From the NCBI RefSeq assembly GCF_030812315.1, contig NZ_JAUSSM010000009.1:62001-126000 (forward strand): a stretch of 64,000 nt of DNA, given 5' to 3'. Of the stretch, positions 51,893-60,184 are shown piece after piece. Under the pieces are notes generated by a model. The model had not been told where the DNA came from and ran no database searches. It saw only the letters and a program-made list of their open reading frames with translations. This DNA comes from Arthrobacter oryzae (GTDB lineage Bacteria; Actinomycetota; Actinomycetes; Actinomycetales; Micrococcaceae). The translations under genes and the position numbers were made by a program. Numbering within the stretch: the first letter of the stretch is position 1; each line of letters starts with the position of its first letter.

Positions 51893-51987
51893 GGGTCAAA
51901 ACTACGACGGCGGTGTTCCCGCCGGAAGTGGTTTGCGGTCACTTCCGGTCCGCGTTCAGCGTGCCCCGAGTGGGTACGGGAAGACTC

Positions 51988-52749
51988 CTAGGACTGGACC
52001 TGCTGCAGCTGCTCCATCAGTTCGGGCGGAATCGCGTAGATGAACACTACGGCCAGCAGGTTCTTTGCGGCGTGCACGAAGTAGGAGAACATCAGGTTCT
52101 TCCCGGTCCACACGTAAACGAACACCAGCGTGGCGCCCATGGCGAGGTACGGCATCAGCACCGGCAGGGTCAGGGTTTCCTGGCCCACGATGTGCAGCGC
52201 CGCGAAGAGGACAGTGGACAGTATGCAGCACACCCAGATGTTGAGCCGGCGGCTGAGCTTGCCGATCAGCAGGTGGCGGAAGATGTATTCCTCCACGAAC
52301 GGGCCCACGATGACCAGCAGCGGCACGATCAGCCACGGCGACACCTGTTGCACGAGTGCCTGGACATTGGCCTGGTTGGCGGAGCCCTGCACGGGGCCGG
52401 TGAGGGCCACCAGCAGGGCTGTCAGGATCAGCATGGCCACCACCGCGACGGGAATCATGATGAGGGTGAACCAGGGCCTGGTGGCAAGGACGCGCAGGTC
52501 CCGGGAGGCAACCCGGCGGGCGGCAGCCAGGGCCAGGACACCCACCCCGCCGTAGAACAGCAGGTTCACCGAGTACGCGGCGATAGTCGGGTCCGGAGAG
52601 AGCTGCAGGAGCAGTGGCTGCAGCAGCGAGCCCGCCACGGCAAAGAGTGCCGCCACGGCCACGTAGAGCCCCACGGTGGTGTAGTCGAGCGCTGAAAAAC
52701 GGTAGAGCTCCGGCTGTGGCGCCGGGGAATTGCGGAGAGCTGTTCCCAT
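51988..52749 (-). CDS. CPBP-family intramembrane metalloprotease
   Basis: A 253-residue, eight-helix CPBP (CAAX-protease/bacteriocin-processing) protein. Motif 1 is GPFVEEYIFRHLL (EExxxR), motif 2 VLFAALHIV with the metal-binding His, and a later helix reads YFVHAAKNLLA. TAGGCT six bases before the ATG suggests a leaderless start. It may process membrane peptides; its target is unknown and it stands alone. Confidence 0.87.
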   Translation of the reverse strand: MGTALRNSPAPQPELYRFSALDYTTVGLYVAVAALFAVAGSLLQPLLLQLSPDPTIAAYSVNLLFYGGVGVLALAAARRVASRDLRVLATRPWFTLIMIPVAVVAMLILTALLVALTGPVQGSANQANVQALVQQVSPWLIVPLLVIVGPFVEEYIFRHLLIGKLSRRLNIWVCCILSTVLFAALHIVGQETLTLPVLMPYLAMGATLVFVYVWTGKNLMFSYFVHAAKNLLAVVFIYAIPPELMEQLQQVQS

Positions 52750-52864
52750 GCCACCAGCCTAGCTTCCCAATTGACCCGGATTTGATGTCTTGAATACAGG
52801 CGTGAAAACGCTGAATGACGACGTTAAATGCGAGTCAGTTGGGCCGATGTGTGAAGCCGCGACG

Positions 52865-52894
52865 TTGCAGCAGGGCAGAGGCGCCCCGTACAAT
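52865..52894 (+). promoter_or_regulatory. Promoter of metal-binding lipoprotein gene
   Basis: TTGCAG (52865-52870) and TACAAT (52889-52894) are spaced by 18 bases. The ATG at 52902 follows the -10 by seven bases, so the mRNA is probably leaderless. A DtxR/MntR-like word (ATTCGGTATGCCTAAAT, 52895-52911) covers the start. Confidence 0.6.
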
Positions 52895-52901
52895 ATTCGG
52901 T

Positions 52902-53882
52902 ATGCCTAAATTTCTGTTTCGGTGCGCCAAAGTAGTCCGCCGAACCGAGGGCCTTCGCACTGCCGGAGCCGCCGTCGTCGCCGTTTTCCTGTGCCTCTCC
53001 CTAGCCGCGTGCGGGGGTGCCGCCCCCGGCCAAGGGTCGGGGGGCGAGAAACCCGTGGTGCTGACCACCTTCACCGTGCTGGCGGACGTCGCGCAGAACG
53101 TGGCCGGGGACAAGCTGCAGGTCGAGTCCATTACCAAGGCCGGCGCCGAAATCCACGGCTATGAGCCCACGCCCGGGGACATCCGCAAGGCGTCCAAAGC
53201 CGACCTGATCCTGGACAACGGCCTGAACCTGGAAGCCTGGTTCGCGCAGTTCGTCGAAGGCCTTGATGTTCCGCACGCGGTGGTCACCGAAGGCGTTGAA
53301 GTCATGTCCATCAGCGAGGACTCCTACCAGGGCAAGCCGAACCCGCACGCGTGGATGTCGCCGGTCAACGTCCAGATCTATGTGGACAACATGGTGAAGG
53401 CGTTCTCGAAGCTTGATCCGGACAATGCGTCCACCTTCGAGGCGAACGGGGCGGCCTACAAGGCCAAGCTGCAGGCGGTGAAGGACGAAATGGTCCAGAA
53501 GCTCTCGTCCGTTCCCGAAGCGCAGCGGGCGCTGGTGACCTGTGAGGGCGCCTTCTCCTACCTGGCGCGTGACGCCGGCCTCCGCGAGGTCTACATCTGG
53601 GCAGTCAACGCCGAGCAGCAGGCCACGCCGCAGCAGATCGCCCGGGCCATCGAATTCGTCAAGGCCAACAAGGTCCCGGCGGTGTTCTGTGAGTCCACGG
53701 TGTCCGACGCCCCCATGCGCCAGGTGGAGGGAGCCACGGGTGCGAAGTTCGGCGGCGTCCTCTACGTGGACTCGCTGTCCGAGGCGGACGGCCCCGTCCC
53801 CACGTACCTGGACCTCATCCGGCACGACTCCAAGGTCATCACCGAAGCGCTGACCGGTGCCTCGGCGGGGGCAATGCCGTGA
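52902..53882 (+). CDS. Metal-binding lipoprotein of Mn-type ABC importer (ZnuA/MntA family)
   Basis: A 326-residue cluster-9 binding protein. The signal ends in lipobox LAAC at about residue 36. Metal ligands appear as His in AGAEIHGYEPTPGD, His in KPNPHAWMSPVN, Glu in VTCEGAFSYLARDAG and Asp in LYVDSLSEADGP. Glu instead of a third His, and no His-rich loop, point to manganese or iron rather than zinc. The start at 52902 is set by the promoter spacing. It is coupled to its ATPase (GTGA). Confidence 0.9.
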   Translation: MPKFLFRCAKVVRRTEGLRTAGAAVVAVFLCLSLAACGGAAPGQGSGGEKPVVLTTFTVLADVAQNVAGDKLQVESITKAGAEIHGYEPTPGDIRKASKADLILDNGLNLEAWFAQFVEGLDVPHAVVTEGVEVMSISEDSYQGKPNPHAWMSPVNVQIYVDNMVKAFSKLDPDNASTFEANGAAYKAKLQAVKDEMVQKLSSVPEAQRALVTCEGAFSYLARDAGLREVYIWAVNAEQQATPQQIARAIEFVKANKVPAVFCESTVSDAPMRQVEGATGAKFGGVLYVDSLSEADGPVPTYLDLIRHDSKVITEALTGASAGAMP

Positions 53883-54709
53883 GCACCCCGGCCATCCTGG
53901 TGGAAAACGTCACCGTCCACTACGGCGAGGTGCTGGCGCTGGACGCCGCGTCGCTGACCCTGGACACGGCCCGGATTTGCGGCCTGATCGGCATGAACGG
54001 CTCCGGAAAGTCCACCCTGTTCAAGGTAATCATGGGAATGATCAAGCCCGACGCCGGCCGCGTCCTCATCAACGGTGAGTCACCTGCCAAGGCACGCAAG
54101 GAAGGCGGCATCGGCTACGTCCCGCAAAGCGAAGACGTGGACTGGCAGTTCCCGCTGTCCGTCCGCGACGTGGTGATGATGGGCCGCTACGGGCACCAGG
54201 GCTTCACCCGTCGCCCCTCCAAGGCGGACCGCGCCGCCGTCGACCTCGCCCTGGACCGGGTGGAACTCTCCGAGTTCGCGAACCGGCAGATCGGCCAGCT
54301 CTCCGGCGGCCAGAAGAAGCGCGCCTTCGTGGCCCGGGGCATCGCCCAGGGCGCCACCATGATGCTCCTGGACGAACCGTTCGCCGGAGTGGACAAACGC
54401 TCCGAAGCCACCATCACCCGCCTGCTCCGTGAACTCGCCTCGGACGGCTGCACCATCCTCATTTCCACCCACGACCTGCATGCCCTGCCCCAGCTGTGCG
54501 ACGAAGCCGTGCTGCTGATGCGCAAGGTCCTGATGCACGGCCCGCCCGAGCTGGTCCTGCAGCCCGAGAACCTGGCCACGGCCTTCGGCCTGGACGTCCT
54601 CAACCGCGACCTCCCGGACGGCGACCTCCCGGACGGGGACGCATCGGACGCCGCCCTTCAAGATGCCGCCACGGACCGCGACCTCACGAACCAACAGGGC
54701 AGGAACTAA
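53879..54709 (+). CDS. Metal ABC transporter ATP-binding protein
   Basis: A 276-residue ATPase of the manganese-type importer. Walker A is GMNGSGKST near residue 40, the Q-loop is GYVPQSEDVDWQFP (typical of this group), the signature LSGGQKKRAF and Walker B MMLLDEPFAG. The last 30 residues are an Asp-rich tail with DLPDGDLPDGD repeats. It overlaps the lipoprotein gene and lies three bases before the permease gene. Confidence 0.93.
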   Translation: MSTPAILVENVTVHYGEVLALDAASLTLDTARICGLIGMNGSGKSTLFKVIMGMIKPDAGRVLINGESPAKARKEGGIGYVPQSEDVDWQFPLSVRDVVMMGRYGHQGFTRRPSKADRAAVDLALDRVELSEFANRQIGQLSGGQKKRAFVARGIAQGATMMLLDEPFAGVDKRSEATITRLLRELASDGCTILISTHDLHALPQLCDEAVLLMRKVLMHGPPELVLQPENLATAFGLDVLNRDLPDGDLPDGDASDAALQDAATDRDLTNQQGRN

Positions 54710-54712
54710 TCC

Positions 54713-55588
54713 ATGGATCTCTTCGACCTCCTGCTGGAACCGTTGAGCTACGACTTCATGGTGCGGGCCATCGTCACCACGGCGCTCGCTGCCATTGTCT
54801 GCGCCGTGCTCAGCTGCTGGCTGGTGCTGATCGGCTGGTCGCTCATGGGTGACGCCGTCTCCCACGCCGTGCTGCCCGGTGTGGTCCTCGCCTACATCGT
54901 GGGGGCACCGTTCGCCCTGGGGGCGCTGGTGTTCGCGCTGATCGCCGTCACCCTGATCGGGGTGGTCCGGAACACCAGCAGGGTAAAGGAGGACGCGGCC
55001 ATCGGCATCGTCTTCACCTCCCTGTTCGCCCTGGGCCTGGTGCTGATCTCCGTCACGCCCAGCCAAACCGACCTCAACCACATCATCTTCGGCAACCTGC
55101 TGGGCGTCAGCATTCCGGACCTCATCCAGGTGCTGGTGCTGGGAGTGGTGGCGTTCGCCATCCTCATCCTCAAACGCCGGGACCTCACGCTCTACGCCTT
55201 CGATCCCACACACGCCCACGCCATCGGACTCTCGCCGAAACGGCTGGGGGCGCTGCTCCTGGGCCTCCTGGCCCTCACCTCGGTGGTGGCGCTGCAGACC
55301 GTGGGTGTGGTGCTGGTGGTGGCCATGCTGATCATCCCCGGAGCCACGGCCTACCTGCTGACAGACCGGTTCTCCCGCATGCTGGTGATCGCCCCGGTGA
55401 TTTCGGCCCTCTGCTCCATCGCCGGCATCTACCTCAGCTACTACCTGGACACCGCCTCCGGCGCCATGGTGGTGCTCACCCAGGGTGCCATTTTCGCCGT
55501 CGTCTATCTGTTCAGCCCCCGCCAGGGGCTGATCGGCACCCGGCTGGCGAAGGCGCGCCGCAAGAAAGCGGTGGCGCTCGCCGCCTAG
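54713..55588 (+). CDS. Metal ABC transporter permease
   Basis: A 291-residue ABC-3 type permease with about eight helices. The start is FDLLLEPLSYDFMVRAIVTTALAAIVCAVLS and the conserved block LMGDAVSHAVLPGVVLAYIVG follows near residue 45, then TVGVVLVVAMLIIPGATAYLLTDRF. It completes the three-gene metal importer. Its stop shares CTAG with the stop of the convergent permease pseudogene. Confidence 0.93.
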   Translation: MDLFDLLLEPLSYDFMVRAIVTTALAAIVCAVLSCWLVLIGWSLMGDAVSHAVLPGVVLAYIVGAPFALGALVFALIAVTLIGVVRNTSRVKEDAAIGIVFTSLFALGLVLISVTPSQTDLNHIIFGNLLGVSIPDLIQVLVLGVVAFAILILKRRDLTLYAFDPTHAHAIGLSPKRLGALLLGLLALTSVVALQTVGVVLVVAMLIIPGATAYLLTDRFSRMLVIAPVISALCSIAGIYLSYYLDTASGAMVVLTQGAIFAVVYLFSPRQGLIGTRLAKARRKKAVALAA

Positions 55589-56374
55589 GCCCGGACCGAC
55601 TTTCGGTTGTAAAGCCACAGCGCCCACACGTACCCGCCCACGCTGAACACTGCGCACCAGATAAGCGTGGCGAGCATGGTGCCGGCCTCCACAGGTATGC
55701 CCATCAGGAGTCCCCGGACGGCTTCGATGAAGGGGGTGAACGGCTGCACGTCGGCGAATCAGCGCAGGGCGTCGGGCATGGACTCGGTCGGCACGAAGCC
55801 GCTACCAAGGAACGGCATCAGCAACAGGATCATAGGCTGGTTGCTGGCTGTTTCCACGCTCTTGGCGTTGATTCCCATGGCCACGGACAACCACGTCACC
55901 GAGAATGCGATCAGCGTCAGCACGCCCAGGGCTCCGAGCCAGCCTGCCGGGGGAACCTGCGGGCCGGAATCCGATCAGCAGGGCCACGGCGGCCACCAGC
56001 ACCATGGCGGCCATTGTTTGGATGAGGCTGCCCAGGACGTGACCTGTGAGGACGGCGCCCCTGGAGATCGCCATGGTGCGGAAGCGTGAAACGATGCCTT
56101 CCGTCATGTCAGTGGACACCGAGATGGCCGTGCCCGTCGCGCTCCCGGTGAGGGTGAGCATTAGGACGCCCGGCACGATGTACGCGAGGTAGTCGTCCCT
56201 CCCGCCGCCCAGTCCCGAGCCAAGCGTCCCGCCGAGCACGTACACAAAGAGCAGCAGGAAAATGATCGGGGTCCCCGCCACGAACACCGGAATCGAGGGG
56301 TAGCGGACCACGTGCTTGAGGTTCCGGCGCAACATGGTTGTCGCGTCACTGGCTGCATGGCTGAGGGTGCTCAT
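55585..56374 (-). pseudogene. ABC-2 type permease, frameshift plus nonsense
   Basis: The 5' part reads MSTLSHAASDATTMLRRNLK to AAVALLIGFRPAGSP, an ABC-2 (DrrB-like) permease. At the GGGGG run 55949-55953 one extra base shifts the frame. The 3' part then reads GWLGALGVLTLIAFSVTWLS and later NAKSVETASNQPMILLLMPF. An in-frame TGA (55759-55761), where a Trp codon (TGG) is expected before FADVQPFTPF, adds a second lesion. It is coupled to the ATPase remnant upstream. The protein should be non-functional. Confidence 0.85.
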
Positions 56375-57283
56375 CGTGCGTTCTCCTTCTGGCTGGTGAG
56401 GGCGAGGAAGACATCGTCCAGGTTGGGTGTGTGGACGGACAGGTCGGCCACCTCCACGGAGGCGCGCTCAAGGCGGTCCAGCACGTCCTTGAGGGACCGC
56501 ACGCCGTCGTCGCGGGCTTCCGGGTCAAGTACGACGGCGGCCCGCTCCAGGGCGGCCTGGTCGCCGAAAGTGATGCGGATGTGCCCGCCGGGGACCAGCC
56601 GCTTCAGTTCCGACGGGGTGCCCTCGGCCACGATCCGGCCCTGGTCCAGCACCGCGATCCTGTCGGCAAGCTGATCGGCCTCGTCCAGGTACTGGGTGGT
56701 CAGGAAGATGGTGACGCCGCGGGCCACGAGGCCTTGGATGATCTCCCACATGGTCCGGCGGCTCCGGGGATCCAAGCCGGTGGTCGGCTCATCCAGGAAG
56801 ATGATCTCCGGATCGCCCATGAGGGGTCATGGCGAGGTCGAGCCGCCGCCGCATGCCGCCCGAGTACGTGGCAAGGGGCTGCTTGGCCGCCTCGACCAGA
56901 TCGAACTTTTCCAGGAGCCCTGCCGTGCGGCGCTTGAGCTCGGCCGGCGGCAGGTGCCGGAGCCTGCCCATGAGGGCCAGGTTCTCCTCGCCCGTGAGCA
57001 GGCTGTCCACGGCCGAGAACTGTCCCGTCAGACCGATCTTGCCGCGCACCTCGTCTGCCTGGCGCACGACGTCGAACCCTCCCACGGCGACCTCCCCGCC
57101 ATCGGCGCGGATCAGCGTGGACAGGATGTGGACGATGGTGGTCTTGCCGGCGCCGTTGGGACCCAGGAGGGCGAAGATGGTTCCGGCCGGGACGGTGAGG
57201 TCAACGCCGTCGAGGACTTGCTTGCTGCCGTATGCCTTGCGCAGCCCGGCCACGGTGATGGCCGCAGGAGTAGTACTTGCCAT
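56371..57283 (-). pseudogene. DrrA-like ABC ATPase, frameshifted
   Basis: The first frame starts MASTTPAAITVAGLRKAYGS at 57283 behind AGGAAAG. It includes Walker A GPNGAGKTT and the signature YSGGMRRRLDLAMT. One extra base in the run at 56823-56826 then shifts the frame, and the rest continues LMGDPEIIFLDEPTTGLDPR (Walker B) to LTSQKENAR. Together they give about 303 residues, a normal DrrA/CcmA-type length. An internal start at 56820 could still yield only a C-terminal fragment without Walker A. Confidence 0.85.
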
Positions 57284-57341
57284 GATCTTTCCTGCCTTTG
57301 GTGGGTTTTGGCCCCCGGTGGGGCCCTGAACGGTTGGAGCC

Positions 57342-58135
57342 CTAGACGGTGCGGACGGGGGAGCGCCGCACGGTGATGTCGCCGTAGGCGCTGCGGGCAC
57401 GGATCTCCACTTTCGCGTCCGTCTTGCCTGGCCCTGTGGTGGCGTCGAGTCCGTTGCGGACGCGCCCGTACTTGGTGCTGAGGTCCAGCCACGCGGCGCT
57501 GCCTTCGCGGACGCCAATGGCCAGGGATCCGGCAGCGGTCTGGAGAGTGAGGGTTCCGCTGGCTACCTCGCCGACGGTGATGTCACCGTTCGATGCCTTG
57601 ATGCTTGTTGTGGTGCCGGCCCACGATGTGCGTGCCGCCGTTGCCGTTTTTGACGCTGGCATTCCCGTCGATTTCCCGGATCCGGATCTTTTCCCGAGCC
57701 GGTCTTGATCTCTGCCCGGCCGGCGACGCGTTCCACGGTCACGTCCCCCATTCCGGTGTGGACCCGGAGGTCCGTGCAGCGGTCGATGCGGACGTAGCCC
57801 ATCTCGGTCTTCAGGTCGGCTGAGGTGAATTCGCCCTCGCAGCGGAGGTCGCCCATCCCGGACTTCAGCTCCAGGCTGCTGCCGATGGGCACTTCAACGG
57901 TGATGTCCACCGCGCCGCCGTCGCCGAACCAGCTGTACCGGCGCAGGGGCCGCAGCCGGACCTGCAGGCGGCCATCGGAAAAGTCCACCGTTGTCTGTTC
58001 GGCCACCCGTGCGTCCAGCGCGCGGGCAGCCGTGCGGGGCTGCACATTGACCACGGTGTCGCTGCGGTTGCCGGCGACGACCAAAATGTCGGCACGGACC
58101 GACACTTCAACGACGACGGCGATGGGCTGGGGTGT
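57342..58135 (-). pseudogene. DUF4097 protein, two frameshifts and IS110 insertion
   Basis: A DUF4097 beta-repeat protein in three frames. TPQPIAVVVEVSVRADILVV to AEIKTGSGK is the first. After an extra base near 57689-57692 comes IRIREIDGNASVKNGNGGTH. After another near 57620-57622 comes AGTTTSIKASNGDITVGEV to the stop at 57342. The first five codons (MTTFE) lie beyond the IS110 element at 59691-59705. Excision of the element in silico restores MTTFETPQPIA exactly. The usual role of such proteins is unknown. Confidence 0.88.
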
Positions 58136-58138
58136 CTA

Positions 58139-59398
58139 CTAAGAAAACAAAGGTGACCTTCCTCCCGAAATTGGGGTGAGGTTGGGCTCGAATCCGAGCG
58201 AGACCATTCGGCGTTGGAGCCGTTTCTTGGCGCGTTCGGGGTTCGTCTTGTCGAAATGATCGACGCCGAGTTCGTCATAGGCGACTCCGTCGTGGAGCAT
58301 GTTCCAGACGATGACAAGCAGCGTGTGTTGCAGAGCGACTACGGCACGCAGGGCACCGGCATGGGACTGAATGCGACGGTACTTCACGGCGAGATAGGTC
58401 GTTTTTGATCGGGACACGGCCAGCGCCGCGATTCCCAATGCAGCTTTGAGGTAATGGTCGCCAGGGCGGGTTTGGGTGGACTTGATTCGTCCAGCCGACT
58501 TGTTCTGGCCCGGACACACTCCCGCCCACGATGCCAGATGGCCTGCCGTGTCAAAGACGTTCATGTCCACGCCGGCTTCGGCGATGATGACGTTAGCGAC
58601 GTTCTTCGATATTCCGGGGACGGTCGTCAGCAGCTCCCGGGCTAAGGAAAAAGGTTCCATCACCGTGTCGATGCGGGCGTCGAGGGCCGCGAGGGTCGCC
58701 TCGATTTGGTCGATGCGGTCCAGGTGCAGCTGCACCATGAACGCGTGGTGGTCGGTGAAACGGCCTGTGAGGGCTTCGACCAGCGCCGCAGATTTGCGGC
58801 GCATCGAGGCGTGCGCCAGCGAAGCCAAAGTCTGCGGATCACGTTCTCCGGATATGAGAGCGTCGAGGATACTACGGGCGGATCGGGTGCTCAGCGTGCT
58901 GACAACCGAGGACAACTTGATGTTCGAGTCCTCCAGCCCTTTTTCCAGTCGTGAGAATTCGCGGGTGCGCTCATGAGTCAGGTTCGACCGCGTCCTGGTC
59001 AAATCCCGCAACTGGCGGATCGGCTCGGGCGGCACGAAACTAGCCCGCAGCAGGTTGTGGGCGGCGAGCTCCGCCAGCCACGTCGCGTCCGAAACATCGG
59101 ACTTTCGCCCCGGGATATTCCGCGCAGCTTTGGCATTGACCAGTTGCACATTCAGCGACTCCGACAGCAGGAAGTAGAACGGTTTCCAGTAGTCGCCGGT
59201 GGCCTCCATCACAACCACGGTCACTGCGGCGGCCTCCAGATCACGGCGCAGGCGCACGATCTCGTTCGTGGTCGCGCCATATGTGATCACTGTCCTACTG
59301 GACGTTCCTGCCCGCGCTCCTGGTATCCGGATGCAGACCTTCGCATCGCGTTTGGAGATATCCATTCCGGCGGCACGCTCGTGCACGATGTCCATCAT
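58139..59398 (-). CDS. IS110-family DEDD transposase
   Basis: A 419-residue recombinase. The N-terminal RuvC-like DEDD domain has GMDISKRDAKVCIRI (first Asp), VVVMEATGDYWKPFYF (Glu) and ARNIPGRKSDVSDATWLAEL (Asp pair). The C-terminal Tnp_20 domain contains LLTTVPGISKNVANVIIAEAG and LASWAGVCPGQNKSAGRIKS, with the catalytic Ser expected in this region. The frame is intact and full length, so the element may be active. Its stop codon lies inside the TCTACTAA word at the element edge. Confidence 0.93.
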   Translation of the reverse strand: MMDIVHERAAGMDISKRDAKVCIRIPGARAGTSSRTVITYGATTNEIVRLRRDLEAAAVTVVVMEATGDYWKPFYFLLSESLNVQLVNAKAARNIPGRKSDVSDATWLAELAAHNLLRASFVPPEPIRQLRDLTRTRSNLTHERTREFSRLEKGLEDSNIKLSSVVSTLSTRSARSILDALISGERDPQTLASLAHASMRRKSAALVEALTGRFTDHHAFMVQLHLDRIDQIEATLAALDARIDTVMEPFSLARELLTTVPGISKNVANVIIAEAGVDMNVFDTAGHLASWAGVCPGQNKSAGRIKSTQTRPGDHYLKAALGIAALAVSRSKTTYLAVKYRRIQSHAGALRAVVALQHTLLVIVWNMLHDGVAYDELGVDHFDKTNPERAKKRLQRRMVSLGFEPNLTPISGGRSPLFS

Positions 59399-59464
59399 CT
59401 ACTCCTCGCATCCGACCGAACAGCACCCACCGGCTGGTGGTGCCAGGTGCCGCGGGAAGGGCGG

Positions 59465-59640
59465 GGACATGATTCAGGAATCTACTAAACGGGCTCTTCA
59501 AACCCGATGTTGCTGGGCTTGCGGCACCAATCCACGGTTCCCGTGGAAGCCCTCCACACCACGCTCGAAAACAGGCTCTAAGCACTAAGACACAGCGGCG
59601 TCGACCGCGGCACCGCCATCATCCGCCGCTACCCAACCCA
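59465..59640 (-). ncRNA. Putative bridge RNA of the IS110 element
   Basis: The long non-coding end upstream of the transposase holds two structured loops. The first is closed by GCGGCG (59595-59600) and CACCAC (59557-59562, G-U pairs allowed). It contains AGACAC (59588-59593) and CTCGAAAA (59564-59571), matching opposite strands of the two target flanks with CT. The second contains GCTTGCGG (59517-59524) and TCTACTAA (59481-59488), resembling the two element ends. A perfect CCACGG-TTC-CCGTGG hairpin (59532-59546) separates them. This is the bridge-RNA layout; the exact ends and strand are inferred. Confidence 0.65.
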
Positions 59641-59704
59641 GCCACAAGGCTGTTTTCTCAAGACCACAACGCCGCGGAGCGGCTCCGCAGCTCGAAAGTT
59701 GTCA

Positions 59705-60039
59705 TCAGCGTGCCCATCCTGTGAAGTTCTGCTCGCCGGGATCACGGCGGACGGTGCGTTGGGTCGATTGGCTGCCGTTGAGGGCATCGGCCACAGCCCG
59801 GATCAACCAGGAGTTCACGGACAGGCCTTCGAGGCCTGCGGCCTCCTCAACCTGCTGCTTGAGATGATCCGGAAGCCGGAGCGTTGTGCGGGAGGTGCTG
59901 GCGCCGTCGAGGTCCTCCGCTGCGACAGTCCGCGTCGGCTGGCCCGACCGCTCGGTGACCGCTTCGAAGTCGTTTGCGGCCGCACTATCAGGACGTCATT
60001 GTGTGGTGTCACGTCAACACATTCTTCTGAATGATGGTG
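59705..60039 (-). pseudogene. HicB-like antitoxin remnant
   Basis: The C-terminal part reads EAVTERSGQPTRTVAAEDLD then RTTLRLPDHLKQQVEEAAGL and EGLSVNSWLIRAVADALNG, ending FTGWAR. That is the ribbon-helix-helix antitoxin type commonly found just before DUF4097. In this frame there is no start codon before a stop. A preceding frame, DVTPHNDVLIVRPQTTS, would join it if one base were restored near 59963-59968. The usual N-terminal domain is not recognisable. Its TGA overlaps the DUF4097 ATG, showing that the two were one operon. Confidence 0.75.
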
Positions 60040-60184
60040 TCAGTGTGGTGTCGCTGCTTGACTCGCCAGCCTCGGCGGGGCACTCTGGACCGATGAAGTC
60101 CTAAGCGCAGCCCCCTACTTTCGGCTGCTTTCCCAGTACACACATCGGCTATCGCCATACACTGCGGACCTGCGAGGACTCCTC
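60040..60184. other. Short intergenic region before ABC-F gene
   Basis: No gene is seen. GTGTGGTGTC occurs twice (60001-60010 and 60043-60052), at the broken edge of the antitoxin remnant. A possible -10 element, TACACT, lies at 60158-60163, upstream of the TTG start at 60185 and its GAGGA ribosome site. Confidence 0.45.

Larger units (their letters stand above)
58136..59690 (-). mobile_element. IS110-family insertion sequence, 1555 bp
   Basis: The element is defined by reconstructing the broken DUF4097 start: the left flank ends GGGGTGT, the right flank begins CGAAAGTTGTCAT, and CT is found at both junctions (58136-58137 and 59691-59692). There are no long terminal inverted repeats and no target duplication beyond CT, as in IS110-family elements. 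It has one transposase gene ending at the very 3' edge and a 292-base non-coding 5' end, the layout of the IS110 group rather than IS1111. Confidence 0.88.

Noticed and set aside
54080..55657. Minus-strand 525-codon frame opposite the metal importer
   Set aside because: Antisense shadow of clear ATPase and permease genes.
55585..58105. All frameshifts as sequencing errors
   Set aside because: Possible for individual homopolymers, but the nonsense codon, the IS insertion and confinement to one operon make true decay likelier; the point is kept open in the findings.
58135..59488. TCTACTAA direct repeat read as a target duplication defining a 1346-bp IS
   Set aside because: Reconstruction of the DUF4097 start puts the element end at 59690. 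The internal TCTACTAA is better explained as the donor guide of the bridge RNA.
59199..59588. Plus-strand 129-codon frame in the IS non-coding end
   Set aside because: Antisense to the transposase and the putative bridge RNA; no protein features.
59699..60034. Plus-strand 111-codon frame in the antitoxin region
   Set aside because: The minus strand carries a recognisable ribbon-helix-helix antitoxin C-terminus; the plus frame has no family features.
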